From contig JBLHPE010000003.1 in assembly GCA_047624005.1 (NCBI GenBank), positions 23,345-87,344 on the forward strand: a DNA stretch of 64,000 nucleotides. Direction: 5' to 3'. This DNA is from Ascidiaceihabitans sp047624005 (GTDB lineage: Bacteria; Pseudomonadota; Alphaproteobacteria; Rhodobacterales; Rhodobacteraceae). The notes beneath the pieces are model-generated. The model saw only the letters and a program-made list of their open reading frames with translations, had not been told where the DNA came from and did not search any database. The position numbers and the translations under genes were made by a program. Shown here in pieces: positions 35,371 through 44,455 of the stretch (position 1 is its first letter; every line of letters begins with the position of its first letter).

Positions 35371-36124
35371 GACAGATCACCTGCTGATCCTTGGCGGCAC
35401 AACTGAGGCGACGGCCTTGGCCCATGTTTTGCATGATGCTGAAATAGCAGCCATATTTTCCTACGCTGGTCGAGTTGCGCGGCCCAAACGCCAACCCTTG
35501 CCGACCCGTATTGGCGGTTTTGGTGGTGTTGAGGGTTTGGCTGATTACATTCGCGAAAACGGAATTACCCACGTTGTTGATGCAACCCATCCGTTCGCGG
35601 CACAGATGAGCATGAACGCGGTTGCGGCCTGCGCGTTGACTGGCGTACATTTGGTGGCTTTGACGCGTCATAAGTGGGTGGCGCAGGTGGGTGATGATTG
35701 GCGTCACGTTTCCGATATCGCGGGTGCGGTTGCAGCGCTTAGTGGGCCAGCCCAAAACGTCATGCTCGCGATAGGGCGTATGCATCTGGATGTGTTTGCG
35801 CAATGCCCGCAGCATCAATATCTGTTGCGGTTGGTTGACGCGCCTGACGGTGATGTCCCGCTGCCCAACAGGCATATCGTTGTCGATCAAGGACCTTTTG
35901 ATGTCGAGAACGACATGGCCTTGATGCGCGATTACAACATCCAAGTGGTGGTCGCCAAGAACGCTGGTGGCAGTGGTGCGCGGGCCAAGATCGATGCAGC
36001 GCGTGCTTTGAATGTCCCGATCATTATGATTGATCGGCCCGCGATTCCTGACCGCCCTGAAGTTGGCAGGCCTCAAGAGGTGTTGGACTGGCTTTCTCAT
36101 TTCAGCACAGACCGTGGTGTATAA
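35369..36124 (+). CDS. cobK: precorrin-6A reductase
   Basis: NADPH-dependent reduction of precorrin-6A to precorrin-6B (dihydro-precorrin-6). 251 residues; MTDHLLILGGTTEATALAHVL opens the protein (quoted part: LLILGGTTEATALA), and VVDATHPFAAQMSMNA, RLVDAPDG and VVAKNAGGSGARAKIDAA are CobK motifs. AAGGAG lies eight bases before the ATG, which fixes the start; a 260-bp upstream extension of the ORF runs inside cobL and is rejected. The gene is inverted relative to the surrounding cob operon. Its 3' end overlaps cobJ by 28 bases. Confidence 0.95.
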   Translation: MTDHLLILGGTTEATALAHVLHDAEIAAIFSYAGRVARPKRQPLPTRIGGFGGVEGLADYIRENGITHVVDATHPFAAQMSMNAVAACALTGVHLVALTRHKWVAQVGDDWRHVSDIAGAVAALSGPAQNVMLAIGRMHLDVFAQCPQHQYLLRLVDAPDGDVPLPNRHIVVDQGPFDVENDMALMRDYNIQVVVAKNAGGSGARAKIDAARALNVPIIMIDRPAIPDRPEVGRPQEVLDWLSHFSTDRGV

Positions 36125-36849
36125 ACGATAGGGCCGATGTCGCGCTCAATAATACGCGTCTGGCTGGAACCGACCAAGACCATGGTCCGCATATCCGCCA
36201 TATCGGGTGTTGTCTGGGACAGTGGAACAATCTTGATCGTTTCATCAGGCCGTGACACGTTGCGTGCAAAAATCACAGGGCGATCATCACCGCACGCGTC
36301 TTTTAAAATCTCAAGTGTGCGTTCAAACCCTTCAGGCCGTGATTTGCTGCGCGGGTTATAGAAAGCCATTGCGAAATCAGCCTCCGCCGCCAGACGCAGG
36401 CGCTTTTCAATCAGCGCCCAAGGTTTGAGATTATCACTTAGATTGATCGCGCAAAAATCATGACCCAACGGCGCACCCGCACGGGCGGAGGCGGCGAGCA
36501 TTGCAGTTATGCCGGGTAACACATCAATCTGAATTTCCAACCATTCGGAAGGCCCGTTCTCAAGCGCTTCAAACACAGCGGATGCCATCGCAAACACACC
36601 CGGATCGCCAGAAGAAACAACCACAACTTGCTTCCCCTCAGCCGCCATTTTCAGGGCATGCTGGGACCGATCAATTTCTACCCGATTGTCGCTGCCATGA
36701 AGGGTTAGACCATCGCGCGGCTGGACCCGATTCACGTAAGGAAAGTAGCCGACAATATCGGTCGCCTGCGCCAAGGCATCCGCGACTTGCGGCGTGACAA
36801 GGTCGTCATCACCCGGTCCAAGACCCGCTATGACAACACTGCCCTTCAT
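36097..36849 (-). CDS. cobJ: precorrin-3B C17-methyltransferase
   Basis: Methylates C-17 and drives ring contraction of precorrin-3B to precorrin-4. The 250-residue tetrapyrrole methylase has IAGLGPGDDDLVTPQVADAL at the start, VVVVSSGDPGVFAMASAVFE, and MAFYNPRSKSRPEGFERTL, which is diagnostic for CobJ/CbiH. Four-base overlap with cobI. Confidence 0.95.
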   Translation of the reverse strand: MKGSVVIAGLGPGDDDLVTPQVADALAQATDIVGYFPYVNRVQPRDGLTLHGSDNRVEIDRSQHALKMAAEGKQVVVVSSGDPGVFAMASAVFEALENGPSEWLEIQIDVLPGITAMLAASARAGAPLGHDFCAINLSDNLKPWALIEKRLRLAAEADFAMAFYNPRSKSRPEGFERTLEILKDACGDDRPVIFARNVSRPDETIKIVPLSQTTPDMADMRTMVLVGSSQTRIIERDIGPIVYTPRSVLK

Positions 36850-37574
36850 GGACGACGACCCTGTCCGTGGACCACAATGATCGAGAAATATGGGGTCACT
36901 TTATCGCCTGCGTCGCTCAGCTTGATGACAGTTTGATTGGGCATAGTTGCGAACTCAACCAGCCACGCATGGTCGAATTTTCCAGCGGTGCGCAGGGCGG
37001 CACGCACCTTATCGATGTTGCGCCCAATTTTCATAACAACCAGTGCGTCAGTGTCTGCCATACGGCGGGACAATTCGTCTTCGGGCAAGGTGCCCATCAG
37101 AACAGTTAGGACATCATCGCCCCATGTGATCGGGTGGCCTGTGGCAGTCCACGCGCCCGACATGCCAGTGATTGCAGGGACCACATCGACAGGGACGTCA
37201 TTCTTCAAACGCTCATACATGTGCATGAAGGAGCCGTAGAAAAACGGATCACCCTCGCAAAGTACAACAACATCCTCACCGCTTTGGGCAAGGGCGCGCA
37301 GGTGGGCGGCGCAGTCCTCGTAAAACGTAGATAGAATTCCGTTGTACCGCGGATCGCTCAATGGGATCTCTGTGGTGACAGGGTATTCCATTGCGAACTC
37401 AATAGCGTCTTTTGGCAACATCGGATCGGCGATCTGACGTGCTTGCCCTTTGCGTCCTGCCTTGCGGAAAAACGCGACGTGTTTGGCGTTGCGGACCAGT
37501 CGATCCGATTTCACGCTGAGCAGGTCGGGATCACCTGGACCAAGGCCAACGCCGGATATCGTTCCTGCGGTCAT
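36846..37574 (-). CDS. cobI: precorrin-2 C20-methyltransferase
   Basis: Converts precorrin-2 to precorrin-3A by methylation at C-20. 242 residues with SGVGLGPGDPDLLSVKSDRL, VVLCEGDPFFYGSFMHMYER and VVPAITGMSGAW, matching CobI/CbiL. Four-base overlaps with cobH upstream and cobJ downstream indicate coupled translation. Confidence 0.95.
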   Translation of the reverse strand: MTAGTISGVGLGPGDPDLLSVKSDRLVRNAKHVAFFRKAGRKGQARQIADPMLPKDAIEFAMEYPVTTEIPLSDPRYNGILSTFYEDCAAHLRALAQSGEDVVVLCEGDPFFYGSFMHMYERLKNDVPVDVVPAITGMSGAWTATGHPITWGDDVLTVLMGTLPEDELSRRMADTDALVVMKIGRNIDKVRAALRTAGKFDHAWLVEFATMPNQTVIKLSDAGDKVTPYFSIIVVHGQGRRP

Positions 37575-38203
37575 TCCGCACGGCTCGCGATGGCGTTGAT
37601 GGCTGCGACGGTGATTGCTGAACCTCCCAAGCGCCCTTCAACAATCACCCAAGGTACTGGGTTTGCTTGGCGCAGCGCGTCTTTGCTTTCTGCAGCACCG
37701 ATGAACCCAACAGGGCAACCGATGATCGCAGCGGGGCGGGGGCAAGTCAGGTCTTCAAGCATATTCAGTAGGTGGAACAATGCGGTGGGTGCGTTGCCGA
37801 TTGCGACCAATGCGCCTTCAAGGTGCGGGCGCCACAGTTCTAGTGCTGCGGCGGAACGCGTGTTGGACATCTGTTTAGCCATGTCGGGGACGCGTGGATC
37901 GCGTAGGGTGCAGATCACTTCGTTGTTGTTAGGCAGACGTTTACGTGTGACCCCTTCGGAGACCATGTAGGCGTCACACAAAACGGGCGCGCCGTTTTGC
38001 AATGCGGTGCGGGCGGCGTCGCCAAACCCGTCCGAAAAATGAATATGCTGTGCCAGATCAACCATTCCAGCAGCGTGGATCATCCGCACCGCGATCTGTT
38101 CATGCTCAGGATGAAAACGGGTCAGATCAGCCTCGCCCCGAATGGTGGCAAAGCTGCCTTTGTAGATGGTCGCGCCATCAGTCTCGTAGGTGTAGGGCAT
38201 CAC
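37571..38203 (-). CDS. cobH: precorrin-8X methylmutase
   Basis: Moves the methyl group from C-11 to C-12 to form hydrogenobyrinic acid. 210 residues; the catalytic histidine is His43 in AVRMIHAAGM. Also visible are DAYMVSEGVTRKRL and IIGCPVGFIGAAESKDAL. Four-base overlap with the cobG stop. Confidence 0.95.
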   Translation of the reverse strand: MMPYTYETDGATIYKGSFATIRGEADLTRFHPEHEQIAVRMIHAAGMVDLAQHIHFSDGFGDAARTALQNGAPVLCDAYMVSEGVTRKRLPNNNEVICTLRDPRVPDMAKQMSNTRSAAALELWRPHLEGALVAIGNAPTALFHLLNMLEDLTCPRPAAIIGCPVGFIGAAESKDALRQANPVPWVIVEGRLGGSAITVAAINAIASRAE

Positions 38204-39375
38204 GATTGTCCTAATGCGTTGGTTATGGCGTCTATTACAGAGTCGGGTTTTATCCCGCGCAGCACTGGCTCATCCCACGAACACCCGTTCAAAACAAGGT
38301 CAAAGCCGTCTCGTTGACCGACAAGAACGACATCTGCCGCACGTGGTAGGGCGCAGCCTTTGGTGCAGCCAGATATGTGTAGGGATTTGCCGTCTAAGTG
38401 GGGTGCGAGGTGTCGTGCCAAGGCGCGGGTTTCGATGTGGCTTGCGCCGCAGGCGGGTGCGCCGGGGCAGGCATCGATGTTAAGGGTAGGTTGATCTGGG
38501 CTTGTGATGAAGGGGGTGTCGGTAGATGCTATTTCACCACTGAGTATAAACATACGAAACGGCGTAACCGTGAGGGTAGAGGTTGGGTTTTCGGCAAGCA
38601 ATTCAAGCAGATCATCCGCAGGTAAACTGCCGAAATATGCGCCAAAAACACGGCCTTGAGAAAGTTGCCCAAGGGCAAGTGGGTTAACAGATTCTAAAGA
38701 TGCGGTGTTCGCGAATTTGTCGGGTAACGGCACTGCCACAAGATGTGCTGCCATACGCCGAATATGGGGATCGCACGTTTCTGAAAACCAACGTGTGATG
38801 GTTATCAAAGCGTCAACAGCAGTGTCTGGTGTGACCGATAGGCCCATGGGGGAACCATCTGCCCTAACGATCAATCCCGATGGTCCTGTTTCGATGCGAA
38901 TGTCGGCTGGGGCCGCGCTGAGTTGTGGTGGCCCATCGGCATCGATTGCAAAACCGAACTTGGCGGGAAGATCGGGGAGTTCGTCCAATCGGTCTGTTAA
39001 TTCTTGAGCAAACTGAGCCGTAAAGCCTTCCGACGTGCGCAGGGGTGCGCAGATGATGTTGCGGCGGGCTTCCAATTCTGGTGTTTCGTCCAGCAGGTCG
39101 AGGGCAAGTAATGCGTCAAGGACGGCTTGATGATTGTTTTGCACAATCCCACGCAATTGGAGATTGGCGCGGTTGGTAAGGTCGATGACGCCGTTGCCGA
39201 AGGTCTGGGAAATGTCGCAAAGACCTATCATTTGCTTGGGGGTGACTTGCCCCAAACGTGGCCGTACCCGCATGATCAACCCATCGCCTGATTGCATGGG
39301 ACGATAGGAGCCAGGGCACCAGCCCTTGACGATGGGGCCTTTGACAGTCGGGCCTTTGGTCGCTGGACCACTCAT
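38200..39375 (-). CDS. cobG: precorrin-3B synthase
   Basis: An oxygen-dependent iron-sulfur monooxygenase that hydroxylates precorrin-3A at C-20 with lactone formation; it marks the aerobic pathway. 391 residues in a nitrite/sulfite reductase-like fold, with the cluster cysteines in CPGAPACGASH and SGCTKGCALP. The N terminus has three short repeats (TKGPTVKGPIVKG). The ATG at 39375 overlaps the cobN stop by four bases; the longer ORF to 39423 lies within cobN. Confidence 0.93.
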   Translation of the reverse strand: MSGPATKGPTVKGPIVKGWCPGSYRPMQSGDGLIMRVRPRLGQVTPKQMIGLCDISQTFGNGVIDLTNRANLQLRGIVQNNHQAVLDALLALDLLDETPELEARRNIICAPLRTSEGFTAQFAQELTDRLDELPDLPAKFGFAIDADGPPQLSAAPADIRIETGPSGLIVRADGSPMGLSVTPDTAVDALITITRWFSETCDPHIRRMAAHLVAVPLPDKFANTASLESVNPLALGQLSQGRVFGAYFGSLPADDLLELLAENPTSTLTVTPFRMFILSGEIASTDTPFITSPDQPTLNIDACPGAPACGASHIETRALARHLAPHLDGKSLHISGCTKGCALPRAADVVLVGQRDGFDLVLNGCSWDEPVLRGIKPDSVIDAITNALGQS

Positions 39376-42300
39376 CCCAACCGCTCCAAATCCGCAGCGA
39401 TGGAATTGCGTCGCGTGTTCCATAGGCCTGCATCGTTCAGCGCGTTGAAGCGATCACGCATCGCAGCGAGGGCTTCTGGGTTTGCATCATTTAGGAATGC
39501 GGTGACGCCTTCATTGCCAAGTGTCGCTTCGTAATAAAGGTCAAACAGATGTGCAGGCACGACTTGGGCCAAGTGGGCAAAGGCAGCCATATGATCGAGG
39601 GTTGCGGCGATTTCGGCACCACCCCTGAACCCATGGCGTTGCATGCCTGCGATCCAATCGGGGTTGGCGGCGCGGGCACGTACGACGCGCGCGATTTCTT
39701 CGTTTAGTGTGCGGGCTTTTGGTTGGCCTGCAACGGTGTTGTCGAGGTGATAAAGCCGGACTTCTCCACCACCCGTTGCTGCCTTTGCTGCTGCAAAGCC
39801 CGCTTCATGCGTGGCGTAATCAACTGCCAGCAACAGGTCGGTTTCGGGCAAATCCTGAGGGTGTACAAAGCTGTCGGCGTTCGCGACGCGTGCTTTGATC
39901 CCTTCGGCGTTTTTGGTGATCTTCTGACCGTCTAGGGCGTAACTGCTGGCCTTGAGCCAAGCGGCCCCTGCGGCGGCGCGGCTTGCCTCGTCATAGGTTT
40001 CGATCAATGCGCCCATGCCAAGGCCGTAACTGGCAGGCGCTGGGCCGAACACGCGGTCTTCGGCGTATTTGCCAGCATAGGGGTTCCAGTCTGGTGCTTC
40101 GTCCTTTTGGGACAAGGCGCGGATGGCTCGGGCGAATAGGGCTGATAGGGTTGGAAACACGTCGCGAAACAGGCCAGAGACCCGCAAAGTCACGTCGAGG
40201 CGCGGGCGGTCTAGTTCTGTGATGGGAATGATTTCGATCCCTGAAACACGTTCTGATCCTTCGTCCCAAACGGGTTTGACGCCAAGCAAATGCAGGGCCA
40301 TCGCGAATTCTTCGCCAGCCGTGCGCATTGTAGCCGATCCCCAAAGGTCGACGATTAAGCCGCGTGGCCAATCGCCCTCTTCTTGCAGGTGGCGGCGCAC
40401 CAGTTCTTCAGCCAGTTTGACGCCTTGGGCATAGGCGGACCGCGTGGGGACTGATCGTGGATCAGTTGTGAACAGGTTGCGCCCTGTGGGTAGAACATCG
40501 GTGCGGCCCCGGTAAGGAGACCCGGAGGGGCCAGCATCGATCCGTTTACCAGCGAGTGCGTTGATGAGGCCAGTGCTCTCGCCGTGCGCTGAGGGAGTGG
40601 CGTCAAACGTACCCTTTGCTTCGGGTATACGCCCGTAAATGTGTAGTCCGTCGCCAAATTGGCTTTCTTTAATGTCGCAAACAAAGCGGTCGATGCGGGT
40701 AAGTGCCTCGGCTGTCGAGGTAGCTGTGTCTAGGCCAAGGTCGGCCTCGACACCAACGGCTTGCGCCTCGGACCGAATGTCAGCTTGGAGGCGGTCGCGG
40801 CGGCGAGGGTCTAGGCCGTCCGCGTTTGAGAATTCATCGAGTAGTGTTTCGAGCCGCAAGAATTGGTCTGGTGTTTTGCTATCTTTCATTGGCGGTGGGA
40901 CGTGACCCAGTGTGACAGCCCCGATGCGCCGTTTGGCTTGGGCCGCTTCGCCGGGGTCGTTGACGATGAAGGGGTAGATGACAGGCAGGTCGCCAATCAG
41001 CGCTTCGGGCCAGCATTCATCCGAAAGCGCCACAGCTTTGCCGGGCAGCCATTCGAGGGTGCCGTGCGCGCCGACGTGGATCACTGCGTCGGCTTTGATT
41101 GCGTGGCGCAGCCAAAGGTAAAAGGCGACGTAGCCGTGGCGTGGGATGCGGGCTAGGTCGTGGTAGTCGTCTTCCCGCACATCGCGTTCGCCGCGTTCAG
41201 GTTGTAGCGCGATCAACACCGCACCCCTTCGGGTGGCGGGAAAATGCAGCGTACTATCGCGCACGGCGGGGTCATTTGATGGGTCGCCCCATGCGGATGA
41301 CAAGTCGTCTTGCAGGGATTGGGGTAGGGATCCAAGCGCGGTTCGGTAGTCGCTGAGGGACCACGTGATGGTTTCTTGTGTTAGGCTGTTCTCAAGTGAC
41401 TTTTCAGCTTTAGTAGTCCAACCCGCTTGGCCTAAATCATCGAGGATTGCATCGGTAGAAGCGATTGCGTCCAGCCCAACGGCATGGGCCATCTGCCAGT
41501 CTTTTCCAGGGTAAGTTGATAGAACGATGACTGGCGTCATTTCGGATGGTTTGTTTTTCGACAGCATGATCCAACGCACGACGCGATTGGTGATTGCCTC
41601 GATCCGTGCGGGTTCAACGCGATGTGCAAAGCGTGCGAATTGCAGGTCGTGGTCTTTTTTGCGCGGTTCTTTAAACGACGTGACACCTGCGAAAATACGC
41701 CCGTCCACTTCAGGCAAAACGACGTGCATGGCGAGGTCTGTGGGGGACAGTCCGCGTTCTTCTTCGTCCCACGCTTTGCGCCGCGAGGTGGACAGGGCCA
41801 CTTGGAAAACGGGTACACCAGCGGCATCGAGGGGCGATGTGCCGTCTGCCCCTTTGCCGGAGAACGACGTGGCGTTGATGATTGCGTCAGGTTTCAACGC
41901 AAACGTTTGACGGCTTAGCCATGTCGCGGCGTCAGGTGTTTTTAGCGAGGGTGCAAAGATCGCGATGACGTCGCAACCTTTTGCACGCAGACTTTCGAAC
42001 AACGCTTCGACTGGCGACATGTCGGCGGAGGACAGGTAGGCGCGGTAAAAGCTGATGAGGACGCGGGGTTTGTCGCTGTCGTGTGAGAATGCGGCGAGCG
42101 GGCAGGTTACGCCGTGCTCGGGTGTCCATGCTCCGACTGTTGGCACACCTTTTGCTCCGCGTACAGGACCTGCGTAAAGACCTGCGGCGAGGGACAGTTG
42201 GGCGAGGGCCGCTTGCGCTGCGACTTCACCGCCTTGGTCACACAGGTGCGAGAGGCGACGTAGGGTTGAAACGGGGAGGGTTGAAACCTCGTCTAGCCGT

Positions 42301-42665
42301 GTGTCGGGGCGCCCATCTGCTGGGAGAACGGCAAGCGCTATACCTTTGGCGCGGCACAGGTTTTCGACTTGTTGCAGGCCATAGGACCAATAGGCGTAGC
42401 CGCCGATCAGACGGATCAAGATGCCTTTGGCCCCCTCAAGCGTTTGTTCGATGTAAGTGTCTACAGACAAGGGGTGTTTTAGGGCTGATAGATTGGCAAG
42501 GCGTAGGGTCGGCAGCTTGCCATCCCCACGATGCCAGCCTGCCGCGAAAGCGCCAAGGTCACTGTCGGAGAACGACAACACCACAAGATCCGCTGGCGAT
42601 TGCTGCAGATCAAATGGGGTTTCCGTTTCCTCTAACCCGTGGCTTTCGCGAAAGACGACATGCAT
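39372..42665 (-). CDS. cobN: cobaltochelatase subunit CobN
   Basis: The large subunit (1097 residues) of the ATP-dependent cobaltochelatase that inserts cobalt into hydrogenobyrinic acid a,c-diamide together with CobS and CobT. The family core HVGAHGTLEWLPGKAVALS, with conserved His and Glu residues, and NDPGEAAQAKRR and DVTLRVSGLFRDVFP are visible. cobS and cobT are not in this window, as is common. It follows cobW by six bases and overlaps cobG by four. Confidence 0.95.
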   Translation of the reverse strand: MHVVFRESHGLEETETPFDLQQSPADLVVLSFSDSDLGAFAAGWHRGDGKLPTLRLANLSALKHPLSVDTYIEQTLEGAKGILIRLIGGYAYWSYGLQQVENLCRAKGIALAVLPADGRPDTRLDEVSTLPVSTLRRLSHLCDQGGEVAAQAALAQLSLAAGLYAGPVRGAKGVPTVGAWTPEHGVTCPLAAFSHDSDKPRVLISFYRAYLSSADMSPVEALFESLRAKGCDVIAIFAPSLKTPDAATWLSRQTFALKPDAIINATSFSGKGADGTSPLDAAGVPVFQVALSTSRRKAWDEEERGLSPTDLAMHVVLPEVDGRIFAGVTSFKEPRKKDHDLQFARFAHRVEPARIEAITNRVVRWIMLSKNKPSEMTPVIVLSTYPGKDWQMAHAVGLDAIASTDAILDDLGQAGWTTKAEKSLENSLTQETITWSLSDYRTALGSLPQSLQDDLSSAWGDPSNDPAVRDSTLHFPATRRGAVLIALQPERGERDVREDDYHDLARIPRHGYVAFYLWLRHAIKADAVIHVGAHGTLEWLPGKAVALSDECWPEALIGDLPVIYPFIVNDPGEAAQAKRRIGAVTLGHVPPPMKDSKTPDQFLRLETLLDEFSNADGLDPRRRDRLQADIRSEAQAVGVEADLGLDTATSTAEALTRIDRFVCDIKESQFGDGLHIYGRIPEAKGTFDATPSAHGESTGLINALAGKRIDAGPSGSPYRGRTDVLPTGRNLFTTDPRSVPTRSAYAQGVKLAEELVRRHLQEEGDWPRGLIVDLWGSATMRTAGEEFAMALHLLGVKPVWDEGSERVSGIEIIPITELDRPRLDVTLRVSGLFRDVFPTLSALFARAIRALSQKDEAPDWNPYAGKYAEDRVFGPAPASYGLGMGALIETYDEASRAAAGAAWLKASSYALDGQKITKNAEGIKARVANADSFVHPQDLPETDLLLAVDYATHEAGFAAAKAATGGGEVRLYHLDNTVAGQPKARTLNEEIARVVRARAANPDWIAGMQRHGFRGGAEIAATLDHMAAFAHLAQVVPAHLFDLYYEATLGNEGVTAFLNDANPEALAAMRDRFNALNDAGLWNTRRNSIAADLERLG

Positions 42666-42671
42666 TTGATA

Positions 42672-43706
42672 TTAGCCTACCAAAGCAGCGCGGATCGCGT
42701 CTGGGTTCACGTTGTCATGCTCGGCGATCACAACCAAACGTCCGCGGCGCGGCGCGGCGCCCCACGGTTGGTCGTATTGCTGACGCACGCGTGCCCCAAC
42801 GGCTTGAACCAACAAGCGCATGGGTTTGCCTGTGACGGCGGCATACCCTTTGACGCGCAAGATGTTTTGCGACTTGGCCATCGTTTCGATTTTTGCGACC
42901 AATTCAGCGGGGTCTGTGATCTCGGGGATCTCAATAACGATAGATTCAAAGTCGTCGTGTTCGTGATCATCTGCGCCATCGTGATGCGAAGGGCGTGCAT
43001 CCATGTCGTCTTCGGCTGCGGATTCCAACCCTAGGATCACGCGTGGATCAACAATGCCTTCGGACACTTCGATGATTGGGATTGGGCGTGGTGATTCAGC
43101 CTCGATCACGGCGCGGGCTTTGGCGATGCCTTCCGCGCCAGCAAGGTCGGTTTTAGTCAGCAAGATAATGTCGGCGCAGCTGATTTGATCCTCGAACACT
43201 TCGGACAATGGCGTCTCGTGATCCAATGAATCATCTGCTTCGCGCTGGGCATCTACGGCCGCGACGTTCGGGGCAAAACGACCATCGGCCACGGCCTCGG
43301 CGTCGGCCAAGGCAATCACACCATCTACGGTGATTTTGGAACGGATGTCGGGCCAGTCGAACGCTTTCAGCAGTGGCTTAGGCAATGCCAGACCAGAGGT
43401 TTCGATCAGGATGTGATCGGGGCGCGGATCAAGTGCCATCAGCGCCTCAATCGTTGGGATGAAATCGTCAGCAACTGTGCAGCAAATGCAGCCGTTTGAC
43501 AGCTCCATAATGTTCTCGGCAGGGCAATCTGGGATCGCGCAGGATTTCAGGATTTCACCGTCGACACCCACGTCGCCAAATTCGTTGACGATAACGGCCA
43601 AACGCTTGCCTTGTGGGTTTTGGATCAGGTGACGGACCAAGGTTGTCTTGCCTGCACCTAGAAAGCCGGTGATGACGGTGACGGGAAGTTTCGCGAGATC
43701 AGACAT
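42672..43706 (-). CDS. cobW: CobW GTP-dependent metallochaperone
   Basis: A 344-residue G3E-family GTPase thought to load cobalt into the cobaltochelatase. The Walker A motif is GFLGAGKTTL (about 15-24), the metal site is NGCICC (about 72-77), and a histidine/acid segment HHDGADDHEHDD lies near residue 235. The C-terminal CobW_C domain follows. It begins two bases after the DUF1636 stop. Confidence 0.95.
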   Translation of the reverse strand: MSDLAKLPVTVITGFLGAGKTTLVRHLIQNPQGKRLAVIVNEFGDVGVDGEILKSCAIPDCPAENIMELSNGCICCTVADDFIPTIEALMALDPRPDHILIETSGLALPKPLLKAFDWPDIRSKITVDGVIALADAEAVADGRFAPNVAAVDAQREADDSLDHETPLSEVFEDQISCADIILLTKTDLAGAEGIAKARAVIEAESPRPIPIIEVSEGIVDPRVILGLESAAEDDMDARPSHHDGADDHEHDDFESIVIEIPEITDPAELVAKIETMAKSQNILRVKGYAAVTGKPMRLLVQAVGARVRQQYDQPWGAAPRRGRLVVIAEHDNVNPDAIRAALVG

Positions 43707-43708
43707 AT

Positions 43709-44116
43709 TCAGGCTTCCTGTGGCAGGTTTAATGGAGGGATTCGGGCTACGCAGTTCTTGCGGAAATGTACGGGGCGTTCACGCCACGGCACAAACCCAT
43801 CAGCGGCATTGTAGTAGCGGGTTACGCCATCCACGATGGTTTCGACCTGTGTGTCGGGATCAAGGTTGCCGTAAACATAAGCATAGCGATTGCCGCCGCG
43901 CATCATGATGTTGCACCCGCCTTGGCAATTGGTGAAACACTCAACCGCGCGGACAGTTACGTGTTCAGGCAGGTCCTGTTCCAGCATCGCTTTGTGCAGC
44001 AGATTGCCGGGGCGCAGATTGTCGTCTTCAATCGCTTGGCCCATTTTGCAGGTGGTGCAGATCAGCAGCTCCACCGGTTCTAGTTTCAGATCGTCCGTTT
44101 TAGGATCATCAGTCAT
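43709..44116 (-). CDS. DUF1636 putative metal/iron-sulfur protein, copy 2 (cob operon leader)
   Basis: A 135-residue protein with the DUF1636 cysteine pattern: CTTC (about 20-23), then CFTNCQGGC (about 60-68), and a further Cys near the C terminus (RKNCVARI). A [2Fe-2S] thioredoxin-like ferredoxin fold is likely. As the first gene behind the second cobalamin riboswitch it may supply electrons or metal to CobG or to cobalt insertion; this is inference. It is a paralogue of the 28210-28572 product. Confidence 0.82.
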   Translation of the reverse strand: MTDDPKTDDLKLEPVELLICTTCKMGQAIEDDNLRPGNLLHKAMLEQDLPEHVTVRAVECFTNCQGGCNIMMRGGNRYAYVYGNLDPDTQVETIVDGVTRYYNAADGFVPWRERPVHFRKNCVARIPPLNLPQEA

Positions 44117-44160
44117 TTCATAGCCTCAAAAGTCAGAGGAAAGAGTTGGGCCATCCGAAA

Positions 44161-44173
44161 CCCGCACAGCGGG
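44161..44173 (-). other. GC-rich hairpin in the riboswitch leader
   Basis: CCCGC, loop TGT, GCGGG, followed on the minus strand by TTTCGG. It lies between the riboswitch and the first gene, where an expression-platform terminator would be expected. The U-run is only three bases, so termination is uncertain. Confidence 0.4.
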
Positions 44174-44214
44174 ACCCGCATGCCCGGAACACCCCGTCCG
44201 GTTCACATCACGTC

Positions 44215-44401
44215 AATGCTGGCAGGTCTCCCGGCTTGCGGATGTGAGAGAAATCTCTCGCGGTGCGCCCGACCTTCCCAACCCGTGTGGTCAGTGGTGT
44301 TGGGCAACCTCTCCGGTCACGGTCGCGGGGGCGGCTGCGTTTCAGGGAAAAATTTCCCGTATCGCATTCCCTTTTCACCTGTCCTAGAACAGGCACCAGC
44401 A
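44215..44401 (-). ncRNA. cobalamin riboswitch upstream of the cob operon
   Basis: Minus-strand elements in order: GGTGCCTGTTCTAGGACAGG (P2 region), AAAGGGAA, GCAGCCGCCCCCGCGACCGT, and GCAAGCCGGGAGACCTGCC at the end. These match the adenosylcobalamin aptamer. It precedes the DUF1636-cobW-cobN run by about 100 bases, so the biosynthetic operon should be switched off by its product. Confidence 0.95.
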
Positions 44402-44407
44402 TGCATG

Positions 44408-44436
44408 GCTTTGCGCCTGTGCAGTTTCATTGTCAA
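44408..44436 (-). promoter_or_regulatory. possible promoter for the riboswitch-cob transcript
   Basis: TTGACA on the minus strand (44436-44431) is followed after 17 bases by a poor -10 (CAAAGC). The predicted start would fall near 44401, exactly at the 5' end of the aptamer, which supports the -35 assignment despite the weak -10. Confidence 0.35.
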
Positions 44437-44455
44437 GCGTTTCAGGAGTCCCCCG

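Noticed and set aside
42083..42835. 250-residue plus-strand ORF across cobN and cobW
   Set aside because: Runs antisense over two strongly recognised genes; low-complexity Arg/Leu content.
42672..43706. CobW gene as a zinc (ZNG/ZinU-type) GTPase
   Set aside because: The position behind a cobalamin riboswitch and directly before cobN favours cobalt; no Zur-like site was noticed upstream.
44180..44455. N-terminal extension of cobO
   Set aside because: The segment is the cobalamin riboswitch on the opposite strand; AGGAG before 44456 and family length fix the shorter start.
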